DNA of 64,000 nt from Ricinus communis (lineage: Eukaryota; Streptophyta; Magnoliopsida; Malpighiales; Euphorbiaceae): contig NC_063260.1 of the NCBI RefSeq assembly GCF_019578655.1, forward strand, positions 23,708,888 to 23,772,887, written 5' to 3'. The translations under genes and the position numbers were made by a program. Shown in pieces: positions 23,101 through 34,567 of this stretch (position 1 is the stretch's first letter; each line of letters begins with the position of its first letter). The notes under the pieces are model-generated. The model searched no databases. It saw nothing but the letters and a program-made list of their open reading frames with translations, and had not been told where the DNA came from.

Positions 23101-24013
23101 AAAAGAAGTAAGAATCAGAGTGAGACTCTAAAGGTAAAATCGGAGGAGAAGTGAAATAAAATTGAAATAATTGTACAAACAAAATCAGCTTTAATCAGAG
23201 TCCAATCCATTTCGTAATAACTACTAATCCAACTACCGAATCTAAGACAATGGCAATACAATTTGCTTTAAAAATTTATTAGTCACACACACCAAACCAA
23301 GTAGTATTACTAATTAGCTGGCTACGGTTCCGTACGTACCTTCTTCGAAACTGACCTGAGAACAAACCCTAAAAGCCATCAAAAGAAGCTCACATCACAT
23401 GAGCTGGTGCTGCATTCTCCATTCAGCAATATAAAAACAAATTAGGAGCACACAACAAAAATATAATAATAATAAATAAGACCGCACAGTCTCTCCCCAC
23501 TTGCCCCTCACGTGTAGGGTCTCATTCTTTAGTTTTTTAATCTTTGCATGGCCATCTCCTTTGCAAAATAAAATTTCATGTTCTAAATGCATGATTTATC
23601 ATCTTCCAATTTGACCTGATTCAAGAAGGATCTATATATGTATTCTTGTTTTCCTTCACTGCATTAATGCCTTAGATTCTGGATCGAGTCATTTATGAAA
23701 ATAAAACAAATTAAAAGATTCAAGATCCAGTCAAATTAATTAATTAAATCTTTATATTGGTTATATAGATCAATTTCAAGATCCACTTTAATGGAGAAGC
23801 GGCTTCTAAGACAGAAATATTAAGTAAAAGTTATGGGTCTTTCTATTCGTTTGTTTGTAGTAAGATTTTGCTTCATCCGATTTTAGATTTTAGGGTATGG
23901 ATTTTTCATATTTTTTTGCCGGTTTGTCTTTCTACTCCGATTCAATGAATCAACTTAAGTCAATGCTTCTTTCTTTATTAATTTTGATATACCATCCATG
24001 GAATTGGAAATGA

Positions 24014-24045
24014 AATATATATATATGTGTGTGTCTGTGTGTGTC
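24014..24045. repeat. Compound (TA)n-(TG)n microsatellite
   Basis: Alternating atatatatatat then gtgtgtgtctgtgtgtgtc. Confidence 0.85.
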
Positions 24046-25029
24046 TTAAATGAAAATCGACGGTCTTTATAAAAATCTATACTGGTCTAACAGAGATCGA
24101 GCTACAAAGATAAAAGACTAAATGGTCTTAATCCCATTACATTATACGCGTGCCGCTACCATATTATTTAGAAAAAAACTGTTGAAACAGATCTATTCAA
24201 AGAAATTTAACAAGTCACCTATAGATTCAGCTTAGGAATAAAGTAATAAATACATTAGGCAACCATATAATTTGAATTAAAAAAATAAAAATAAAAATCT
24301 AAAATTTTACTTGCTCTGATCTATAAAAATATGGTGTAAAGTAAAAATTAAATTACTTATTTTAATCTTGATCTTACTATTCTTTATTTTTTTGTATATG
24401 ATTTAATCATCGAAGTAAATCGGCCGTTCTCTCCGATGTATTCCCTACTCATCGATTATTGTTTAGCAAAATCGAGTTAGAAAATTTTTTAGATAATGTC
24501 ATTATATATATATAAAATTAATTTTTTATATATAATTAAAAGTAATAATTGTTGAAACTAAATCTTAGAGGATTATTAATACACATTTAAAAATGTAAGA
24601 TTGGAGTTGTAAATTATATATTTAAAAGTAATAATATATCTTGGTACTGCTGCCAATTTAGGAGAGTGGTAGATATTGTGTCCTAGCTTCTTCCTCTTAG
24701 ACATTTTTCTAGTAGTTTCCTTCTAGAAAAGCATCAAATTTTTTTAAATTATATGATAGTCATTGGTATTTGTAATAAATTAAAATCAGCTGGACGTGGA
24801 AGGATCTCTTTGTCCTGTTACCTAATTAAAAAAGAAATTAAAAGATTTAATGAAATCATAAAAAAAATAATTTAACTCCTAATCTAACAAAGAAAGAAAG
24901 AAAGAGCAATCGTTTCCTGTACTTCCATATGTTGACAGCCACGTCAGCATTTCTGTCTCCAACTGGACGACTACAACTGTCCACTCCATTCCCTTGCTTT
25001 GTATTCCGCATGAAAACGCCAAACACCAG

Positions 25030-25100
25030 CTATTCATGCATGCACGTGCGCTGTCTCACGTGACGATTCCCACGTGGAACTTGATTACTATATAATAATC
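25030..25100 (+). promoter_or_regulatory. G-box/RY/TATA cluster with no downstream gene recognised
   Basis: Within 35 bp there are three CACGTG hexamers (25043-25048, 25057-25062, 25071-25076), the G-box/ABRE core. They directly follow an RY motif CATGCATG at 25035-25042, and a TATATAAT box lies at 25089-25096. A further ACGT core (gccacgtcagc) lies near 24940 and another CATGCATG near 25622. G-box plus RY is typical of ABA- or seed-responsive promoters (known family knowledge). No plus-strand frame of 60 codons follows in the next 600 bp, so the product, if any, is unknown. Confidence 0.5.
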
Positions 25101-25161
25101 GGCTACCTATGCAGCTGCGGCTCAGCTCGTCCAAGCCCCACACGGACAATATATTCTGTGC

Positions 25162-25276
25162 AACCACCGTGGGGCCCGTGAGATCCTTCAGGATCTGTAA
25201 CAGGGATATAGCTCCGGTACAATCGGCTGTACCGTGATATCAGCATTTCCAGTAGGCCCCCCACGCTACGTGGTCC
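25162..25276 (+). other. GC-rich foldable segment downstream of the promoter-like cluster
   Basis: Outer arms pair ACCAC..CGTGGGG.CC (25163-25176) with GG.CCCCCCACG..GTGGT (25254-25274). Inside are two further hairpins: AGATCC-TTCA-GGATCT (25181-25196), and GATAT...CGGTACA (25205-25221) with TGTACCG.GATATC (25228-25241). Together they could form a three-way junction. The base composition is much richer in GC than the flanks. It could equally be a promoter region with palindromic sites; no known RNA family was recognised. Confidence 0.3.
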
Positions 25277-27799
25277 ATGATAGAGCGTAGCCAGATGCGC
25301 AATCGGGGGTAGTTTGCTATTATAGCTACAGGAGACGTATAGGATTTTTGTGTGGGATTGAGAGATATTAGTAAGTTATGGATTGAGTGAAGTTGTTCCT
25401 GGCCGCAGGATTATATGACTATTGCAGATGGAGGGTAGGATCAGATAGTGTCAGGTAGTGGGACTGGGGTGCTGCATTTGTTGTGCTTTTTGGGCGGTGA
25501 AAAATATTGGTCAAAAGAGAATTGACTGGAGTCAGTGTAAAAGAAATGGACGTAGACTGGTAGTAGCTTCTCGAGTACTCACTCGTATTCACTACTACAG
25601 AGTGTTGGGTGTGAGGTGCGTGCATGCATGTTCTTAAATCTGAAAATTTGATCCTAAAACACATGCACTTGCAGTTAGCTCTTCCAGGAATCTGGAACAG
25701 AAAATTAGATTTTTAGGGCAAAACCCCAGAAATACTAGTCAAAACAATTAGGCAGCATATATGGGAATAATTTATTTTTCACTGTTTGAGGAAATTAGGG
25801 CAAACAGAGATCGGAACACAGTGAAAGTAAGTGAGAAGAACTGGTAAGGAGTGCGTTGGAAGATTTTGACCCTTGATTGCTCATTCATTCGTTCATTCTA
25901 TGAGTACTTTTCATTTTCAATCTTTATATAATTTATTGGGTCTGCCAATCTCATGATGCTATGCAAAATTGCTACTTCGTTCTGCTTTCTTCTTTTTCTT
26001 TTTTACTATTATTATCTCAATTCTTAACGACCTTCTTATGTATGAACAAGTTTCATGATAGTTATAAGAAGAAAAAAAACATTCTCTCTATTTATATATA
26101 TACAGTCCTTATAAGTTAAAATAAGAAACTAAAAAATTATAAAATAGTTTTGTTAGTTGGATTAGTATTTTAAAATAAAAACTATTGAGAGTGGTGGTTG
26201 ATGATTGATGGTAATTGCCAATTGGAAGCAAGTATTAATGAGTGAACTAGCTGGATAAACATAATCCACCCCTTCAAAATAGGTCAATGAACATTGCGTT
26301 TTGCAGAGAAAAACCAACTCATGATGCCCAACTTCACTTCACATGCAATTCTCCAATATGGTTTATCACTCTCAACTAAATTTTTGACTTTCCATTTTTC
26401 TTTTTTCCTATTTGAAGTTTTCACTTTTTTTCCTTTTAATGACAAAACTGAACATTAAGCCTAACTTTCTATTATTATTCTTAAAATCCTATTTTTATAC
26501 AGTCATATTAATATTAGCATCCACTTAATTTTATTCAGTTATTTGTTGATTTTTTTTCCTGAATTCGTGTGTAATTGTAAAGATATTCTTTGTACGTATG
26601 TATAAATAAATAAATATTCTTTATTTAAGAATAAGTTTCTCATCTTTTCTGCCTAACCATGCAAAAACTAACTTGTATATAGTGTTTCATTATAATTCAA
26701 TGATAAATTATTTTTAATAAAATTTATTCGTATGTGGTATAATATATCATATGTTATGTCAAAATTGGTAGAATCTATTTTTGATTAAATAAATATTATT
26801 TTTAATTTATATGTAAAATCTTTTTTAAGGTTTTAAGCATATATTCGTGTATATGTCTTAATTTTATATTTTAGAAAAAGTTTTACAAATATAAATATTT
26901 TAGTAAATATATTTTAAATAAAATAATTAAGATTGTCAAGAATAATTAAAAATTTCAAATGTCCTTTTAAGAAATATTTTTTTCTAAGTAGTTTATAGTT
27001 TGAAAAAGAGAGATAAAAAGAAGAGGGAGACAGAGAGAAAAAAGAGAAAACCTCATAGGAATATTTGAAATTGGTTTATAAACAGTTATAACTTGTAAAT
27101 TATATCATAACATAGGCCTGAATCAGTTGAGTTACTCAACCTCATTCGTTATCGTTAATCACAATTTTTATCTAATTTAGTTGTAACAACAATATATAGA
27201 TTTTTAATTTTAAATAATTAAATATATTTTTAATTATTGTAAAAACAAAATATAAAATAAAATACTCAGTTTTTATTTTTATTAGGGTGTATGCACAGCA
27301 TTAATACATCGTACAAAAACATCCTCAGAGGTTGGTAAAAGTAAAACTCGGTCTTCCTCTTATCAACGGTTCTGATTGGATTAAAATTTTTACCCAACGG
27401 TTCTGATTTGACACACCAACGCCTAAACGCTACTCCCATATACGAAGCCGAGCCGGAACAAGCTAGCTGAACCAACATCTGCCGTTTATCCAGTACTAAA
27501 TAAAGAAAACAAAGGACCCCACAGCCTTAAATCTTTTAACCAACTTCAAACGAAACACTTTAACCGCTGTTAAAATCTTTGTTTCAATAAATAAATAAAT
27601 AACCTCTCGTTCCCTCTCCGTCTGTCCCTGGCGCTCACTTCTTTCAAGTTTCTCCTCTTCTCCCTCCCTCTCTCTCTCGAGCCTCGCGTCTCTCTGGTGA
27701 GAGAATATTAATTAAACACACACAAAAACAAAATATCAAATAAAAGAAAAGGGGGGAAAAGAAAACGAAGAGAAGGATCTCTCACCTTAAGGTCTCGCC
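25277..27799. other. Spacer and 5' region of the ankyrin gene
   Basis: Mostly AT-rich with no recognisable gene. The last 200 bp (about 27600-27799) is a pyrimidine-rich leader (ctccctccctctctctctcgag) and is probably the 5' UTR/core promoter of the ankyrin gene. The 81-codon minus-strand frame at 25419-25664 has no recognisable features. Confidence 0.55.
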
Positions 27800-30700
27800 A
27801 TGACGGTATTTTACGGCAAGCAGGTGGTTCCGGTGGACTACGAGGCCGAAGTGTCACAACGGCTTTTAGAAGCATCGCTCGCCGGAGATCTTAGATCGGC
27901 TCTTGAGTGCATCGCTGATGAGTTTGTTGACGTCAACTTTGTAGGCGCTGTTTGGTTAAAATGTAGAAAAAGTGAGGTGGTTTTGCGTGATGAATCGCCT
28001 AGTGAAGTTGTTTTCGACTATGAAGAATTTAAAACGGATGTGACAGCTTTGTTTCTCGCTGTTCATTCTGGAAATGTTGCTCTCATTAAGAAATTGCTGG
28101 TAATGTGATTCGTTTATATTTGAACTGTTTTATTATTAGCATTGTCCTTTGAGCCATTTCTAATCGTTTTGGTAAGTGTTTATCAGCTGGAGACATTGTT
28201 GATTTTGCGGTTAGATTTTAAAATCTCAGTCATGCTCCGTTTGGTTGCTCTTTAGAACAAGGATAAAGCAAAAGATAACTAACTTGTTTTGAATTTTGAA
28301 TTCCTGTCTCTAGTAACGCCTAGAGATCAGAAAAATTTTACTGCACCTTTTTTTTTACCTCTAATTTTTCTTGGTAAAAAGAACGACAGGAAAAAGCTTC
28401 ATAAATTGGCCATGTCCTTTTCTTCTTAAGTTATTAATGTATGTACATTTAATTTTTTGTATTTATTCCTTTTAGTTTTTACTAAGCAACCAAAAAGATG
28501 TCTCTCTCAATCGGTTAATTTGAAAATGAGGTTTTCTAAAAGAAATTTTCACTTGCACAGTTTTATTTCAATAATTTATTAAATTGAAATTACTGTACTT
28601 ATCTTTAATCTTTTTGGAGTATTTCTCTCAATCTTTTGCTTTTTCGTAAAATAGATATGCTAAGAATTTAAGGTTCCGCGGGGATTTTCTTCAAAGTTAA
28701 AGCTGCATGCATATTATCTTTTATGTCTTTAAAAAAGATTCACTGTCTTGATGTCGGTCCCATAATTAATGTTGTAATTGGAATGTGGGTACTCTTGGTT
28801 GTTCACTTATTACTGTTTTTAAAGGGTGGATATGAATCAGATTCCAACTAAATTGGATTAATTGACGAATTCCTAATAGATTTGTACATTCCAGGTTCTA
28901 TTTTTATTCAAAATAGACTTGATAAATGACCCCATTCTAGGATCTGCACAAATTACAGTAATGCACTCAGTGATCATAATTAGTTTCAAGTTTAGAGTGC
29001 TCATAATTAGTACTTGTGAGCTTATCTTCTTGCTGGCTTTCTTTTTAAACTCGATAAAGGAAAAGTAAAACCAAACTAGTCCAAGATATTAAGCACATGT
29101 CTAGTACCTTTTGGCCTTTTCAATCGTCTTTGACTGACTGGTTTACTCATTCTCAATGGCCAAACATAAAAAAAGTAAAGAGACACTCATCTGAATTTAC
29201 GTTCTTGAAAATAACCATAATTCCTGTTATAATTGAGTCCGAAGTCGGGAAAGAAGGACCTGCTATCTGCTCATCTATGATTGCTATTCTGCTCTGTGCA
29301 TGTCATTAATTATTTGTACTGTTCTGTACTGGTTAATTCATATATTAAAATGTGCAGCTAAAAACAGAGGTCATATATCTATCTACCTAACAGAGATTTT
29401 GCCTGTAAGGCCCATATTGAGCTGTCTCTGACCATTGGTCGGACCCTGAAGTACATAAGAGTACACATACATCCCCTTTCAATTTTATTAATAAATATCA
29501 TTTACTTCATGAAAGTTCCATACTTCTTTCTCCATCGCATCTGTACTTTTCTCAATATTTGTCTCCGTTGGCCATGACTTCCTGTACTTGCTGAAGAATT
29601 CAACCTGCTTAAAATTGTATTGGTTTTGTCTTCTTCCCGTTAATCTTCATTAAAATTTTAAGTGAAATAAAACCACAAAGAACATGTTTTGAGCATGATG
29701 TCACCTCATTTAGTCTTTTGATAGATTAGAAACAATAAAGAATTTGAATGTGGACAAACTAATATTTACGAGATGCTAAAAGGTTGTCTTTCTAAGTGAC
29801 AGAGTGTTGGTGCGGACGTGAACCAGAAACTCTTCAGGGGCTTCGCGACAACAGCAGCAGTGAGGGAGGGCCGCCTTGAAATTTTGGAGATTTTATTAAA
29901 AGCTGGAGCATCTCAGCCAGCTTGTGAGGAGGCTTTACTAGAGGCAAGCTGTCATGGGCAGGCAAGGCTAGTGGAACTACTTATGAGCTCTGATTTGATT
30001 AGGCCCCATGTTGCTGTTCATGCACTTGTCACGGCATGCTGCAGAGGATTTGTGGACGTGGTAGACACTCTAGCAAAGGTAGAGATCATGCTGCTAAATA
30101 ATCTTTTAGATTCCATAGAACTTTGGCTATTAGGATGAGAATGGGCACTATTATTCCCTATTAGAATTTTAGCTCTAGAAGCTGCTGAATATGTGCAGTT
30201 TTCTCTCCTTTGACTTCTGTGCTTTTTGACATTTAGTTGTTTAAGTGCGACTTGAGTCTAGTTTGTCTTCGTATTGAGCTGCCATCTTTCTGCATTCTCC
30301 TTAATGGATGTCATCGCCTTTTTTGTTTGTTTGTTTGTTCATTCATAAAAATATGTTATATGCCCTTAACAAACTTCTCACTGGTTAGTCGGTTTGTCAA
30401 TTATGAAGAACACTGATTTTTCAAATCTGCAAGCATTCTTGAAATTGTGATGTCTTTGCCTTGAATATATGAAATGTATTTGCAGTATGTTAAAATGAGT
30501 TTGTTGCTACTTTGTAGTTAATCTTCCATGCACATAGTTAACTTTATGAACTGACATGGTTTCTTGTCCAATGGCAGTGTGGTGTAGATGTAAATACAAC
30601 TGATAGATTGCTGTTGCTGTCATCAAAGCCTTCTCTGCATACAAACGTGGACTGTCCTGCACTTGTTGCTGCTGTTGTCAGTAGGCAGGTGGCTGTTGTC

Positions 30701-32722
30701 CATACGCTGTTAAAGGTAGCTTTTTCATCTTACATATACAGTTTGAATCTTGAAAGAAAGAGAATGATTCAAATGAGCGCCATACTTGATCATCTTCTTT
30801 TACGGCATTCTTTTCCCCTGAGATTGCTGTTGAGCAAAGTTATCCTTACAGTTGTAAAAACTTTCAAGGGCTACAAGTAATTTTTCTTACAAACAACACC
30901 AACTTATGCATGCCCTGTCTGAAATGCATTCAATGGATTAAGATGCATCATCATGTTCATACATTAATGGTGGCACAGCTTGATATGCGTCTTTACTGAT
31001 GATAATAGGAAAAAATTCGTTTGTATGATAAGATTTGGTAGTTGCATGAGAATCCAAGTCATTTCTGAACCTCAGATAATGAAGTTATTACCAGTCTTAA
31101 TAGTGGCTTTTCTCTGTTTCTCCATCTCTTTTCTCTTAATATTGTTCTTTATTACTGGTAATTCTGATTTTAATAAAATGATTAAACAGGTTGGTGCCAG
31201 GATGAATGTCAAAGTGAGACTAGGAGCGTGGTCATGGGACACAAATACTGGGGAAGAGTTTCGAGTGGGTGCAGGACTAGCTGAGCCCTATGCCATTACC
31301 TGGTTGGCAGTGGAGTACTTTGAAATTACTGGTGCTATATTGTGCATGCTCCTCCAACATTTCTCCCCCAACACTGCTCACCATGGAAGAACACTCCTCC
31401 ACCATGCGATTCTATGTGGCAATGCTGGAGCCATTAAAGTGCTGTTGAGCTGTGGAGCCAATGTGGAGTCACCTGTCAAAACTCAGAAAACTGAGTTCCG
31501 GCCGATACATATGGCTGCCCGTTTAGGCTTAGCAACAGTCCTTCAATGTCTAACAGACTCGGGTTGTGATTTAAACTCTAGGACAGATACTGGTGACACA
31601 GCTTTGATGATCAGTGCAAAATACAGGCAAGAAGAATGTCTGCAAGTATTGGCCATGGCTGGAGCTGATTTTGGCCTAGTTAACGTTGCTGGTCAAACTG
31701 TGCATTCACTCGCTACAAACATGTGGTCACACAGTTTCCAGCAAGCAGTGCTTGATGTTATTAATTCTGGGAAGGTTCCCAAATCAAGCAATTTTGCTGT
31801 GTTTTGTCCTCTAATATTCGTAGCTCAAACTGGTGATACAGAGGCCTTAAAGGTGCTGATTGACTTGGGAGAGATCAATCTTGATTATCAGGATGATAAT
31901 GGTTTCTCAGCAGTTATGTTTGCTGCTATAAAGGGTCATGTTGAAGCATTCCGGTTGCTGGTTTATGCTGGGGCTGATGTAAAGCTATTTAATAAAGCTG
32001 GTGAAACTGCAATCACCTTATCTAAACTGAATCAACATCACGATCTATTTGAGAAAGTGATGCTTGAATTCGCAATTCAAAAAGGCAATCGCAATGCAGG
32101 AGGGTTCTACGCATTACATTGTGCGGCTCGTCATGGAGACATGGATGCAGTCAAATTATTGTCAAGCAGAGGTTATGATGTGAATCTCCCTGATGCGGAT
32201 GGTTATACTCCTCTCATGTTAGCAGCAAAGGAAGGCCGTGGGTCTACATGCAAACTCTTGATTTCATGTGGGGCAAATTGCGAATTTAAGAATCCTAGTG
32301 GTGAAACAGCACTTTCTCTTGCAAGAAAGAAGTATGGTGGCAGGAAAAATGATGCAGAACATGTGATACTAGATGAGCTTGCTCGCAAACTGGTTTTAGG
32401 AGGTTCCTATGTACAGAAGCACACAAAGAGGGGGAAAGGAGCACCACATAGAAAAGAGATAGTAATGGTTGGAGATCGAGGAGTGCTTCGATGGGGGAAG
32501 TCCAGACGCAGGAATGTCATTTGCCGGGAGGCAGAGGTAGGAGCAAGCCCATCCTTTGAGAGGAATAGACGGAATAGGGGTGATGCAGATATACCTGGAA
32601 TTTTCCGGGTATTGACTACCAAGAACAAAGAATTGCATTTTGTATGCAATGGTGGGTCTGAAATGGCTGAGCTCTGGGTCAGAGGAATAAAACTTGTGAC
32701 TAGGGAAGCTATTTGCGTGTAA
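27800..32722 (+). CDS. Ankyrin-repeat protein, plant-specific, function unknown
   Basis: Exons 27800-28099, 29803-30078, 30578-30715, 31190-32722; all GT-AG, phase 0, giving 748 aa. The N-terminus (MTVFYGKQVVPVDYEAEVSQRLLEA) precedes a long ankyrin solenoid. Clear repeats include TALFLAVHSGNVALIKKLL / SVGADVNQK across the first intron, RTLLHHAILCGNAGAIKVLL, RPIHMAARLGLATVLQCL, SAVMFAAIKGHVEAFRLL, YALHCAARHGDMDAVKLL and TPLMLAAKEGRGSTCKLL. Introns 1-3 all fall just before a (S/C)VGADVN-type turn, that is, at repeat boundaries. No membrane segment or kinase follows. The C-terminal 130 residues are basic (KHTKRGKGAPHRK, RWGKSRRRNV, SFERNRRNRGDAD) and end in a short folded-looking tail. Ankyrin arrays mediate protein-protein contacts; the partner is unknown. 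From memory, a similar gene lies next to PPO2 in Arabidopsis. Confidence 0.9.
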
Positions 32723-34567
32723 ACAGAGACCAGAGACATGAATTACGATGTCTTGTCTAGGTAGGAGGTATATATAGATGTTTAGAAGAGTACTTCATCT
32801 TGAAGTCGTTTGAACTAGTAACATTTTGTTGTAAAGATTTTGATCTCTAGTAGCTGTAAATGCTCTTCATCCAAAGTCAATTCAGTAGCTTTTGATCATT
32901 GTATAGTTATCAAGGCAGCAGTGTGTTGCTCCCATCCCATATTTGCTCCCCCTCTAGCTTTAATCTTTGCCTAATCTTGGCTTTACCTTTTTTCTAATAC
33001 CTTCTTTCCTTCTCAAAGCAATATGAACTCTCTGATTGTCCGGTTGAACGTTTAAGTTTCAGATACAAAATTATGATCTTTCAACCATGAGAGAGGAGTA
33101 ACCTGCTCTACCTATCATTTAGCCAGCATCTTGATTTCCAGAGTCGATGCCTAATTGCTGGTTTTTGCTAAGCTGAAGTTTTTGAACCTTATAAATGGCA
33201 TCTTATAAAATATGGTCAATGATGTTCTCTGGTTGCAAGCAGCAGCAGGTAATTAGCTTCTTTGACACTGTCAATGCAAGGTAAAACACTCAATTTCGCC
33301 CCTCCCAAATCTGTTGAAGGAGGGCTCTTCTAGAGGTAGGCTTTTCATTGATAAGAGCAGCAAAAAAGAAACCACGACTTTTTCGCTAAAGACCCAATTT
33401 CAGCAAAATTACTCCACTTTCATCCATCGCTGGATTTCGTCCAACTACCAATTCGTTCAAATATGTAAAAATGCATATGATTTTTTCATATTTCATTAAT
33501 AAACTCCAGTTAAATTTTTTTTGGAATTAAGTACAATTTAGCCACTAACCTTGTCACACGAGCTCAATTTAGTGATTTGTTAAATTTATAAATTTTTTAG
33601 CTTAAACCTACGTATATTTAGTTCAAATTAACTCTATTTTAAAATAAAAATAATTGAATAATTATAATATTATTTAAAAACTATTATATAGTTTTAGAAC
33701 AATTAATATAATTAAACAATAAGTAGCTGATACCACCATTATTTTCATTGAAACTGTTCTAGGTATTACCACTACTGTAATTGTCTCTTTCATTGTCATT
33801 AAAAAAAACAGTAAGAACATTATAGCAATGTTTATTTTCTTATTATGTTTTATTTAAATATCAATATATATTTTTTAATTTAAATAATTTAATATAAAAA
33901 TTAATATTTTTTATTTTTATTATATCCACTCTCTTTCTATGGTGTGTATAAATCTCTCTTATTTTTATAAAAAATAAAATTAATTTGAATAAGATATATA
34001 AAAATTTAGACTAAAATATCTAAAATTTATAAAATAATTAAATTAAACTCGAACAACCAAATTGGACTTTATTCTTTTTCTTTTTTAGGAGGACGAAAAT
34101 GTTGCACAGTAGTAGGCAGCTCGCAACCCATATGATGGCAAATGGGCTGCAATTCAGGCGGATTGACATATGATTTTATAAAGGAGTACTTTATGTGCTA
34201 TCCTCGAGTAACATTAGATGATCATCAATAATAACAATACTGAAATTTCACCTCTGAAATTATGTATTTGGGTGGAATCCATTACTAGAAAATAGTACAA
34301 AGTGAGTCTTATTCTCAGGCGTTCCCTAGGAACAAATAAAAACAAGCACCTACAAAGATGAATTCATTACAAAATGTTTCAGGGCCATCATGACGCTGGA
34401 GATAACATCTCTGAATACACACAAATGCATTTAGCCTCAAATAGGTCATAACTTCTAGAGAATATTCCACTAGTAAATATTACCATTGAATTTTGATAAA
34501 TAAAATTGAAGTGGATTCTAAATCAATAATTGCCAACTCTGTGTTATAAAATCACAATACCAGGTAG
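32723..34567. other. Convergent spacer between ankyrin gene and RRF
   Basis: Holds the ankyrin 3' UTR (probably to about 32900), the RRF 3' UTR (just above 34300), and an AT-rich foldback in between. No coding frame was recognised. Confidence 0.6.
33529..34071. mobile_element. Possible foldback/MITE element
   Basis: The left end (aagtacaatttagccac...gagctcaatttagtgattt...tttataaattttttag) resembles the reverse complement of the right end (aagtccaatttggttgttcgagtttaatttaattattttataaatttta). The centre is AT-rich and non-coding. No target duplication was established. Confidence 0.4.

Larger units (their letters stand above)
19509..25029. other. AT-rich intergenic region, no recognisable gene
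   Basis: No exon chain, RNA gene or transposase was recognised on either strand. It holds a (GA)n run at 20104-20122, a (CTTT)n run near 21815-21833, a (TA)n/(TG)n run at 24014-24045, and short GC islands near 20170-20200 and 21950-21990 (gggcacattgggcccagg, GGCCCA-type motifs). The 111-codon frame at 21834-22169 has no recognisable motif and is not called. Confidence 0.6.

Noticed and set aside
25162..25276. A standard microRNA precursor.
   Set aside because: No 20-22 bp near-perfect duplex and no match to any mature plant miRNA I can recall.
25419..25664. 81-codon minus-strand frame near the G-box cluster as its product.
   Set aside because: It runs on the minus strand, its composition is not protein-like, and no conserved motif is present.
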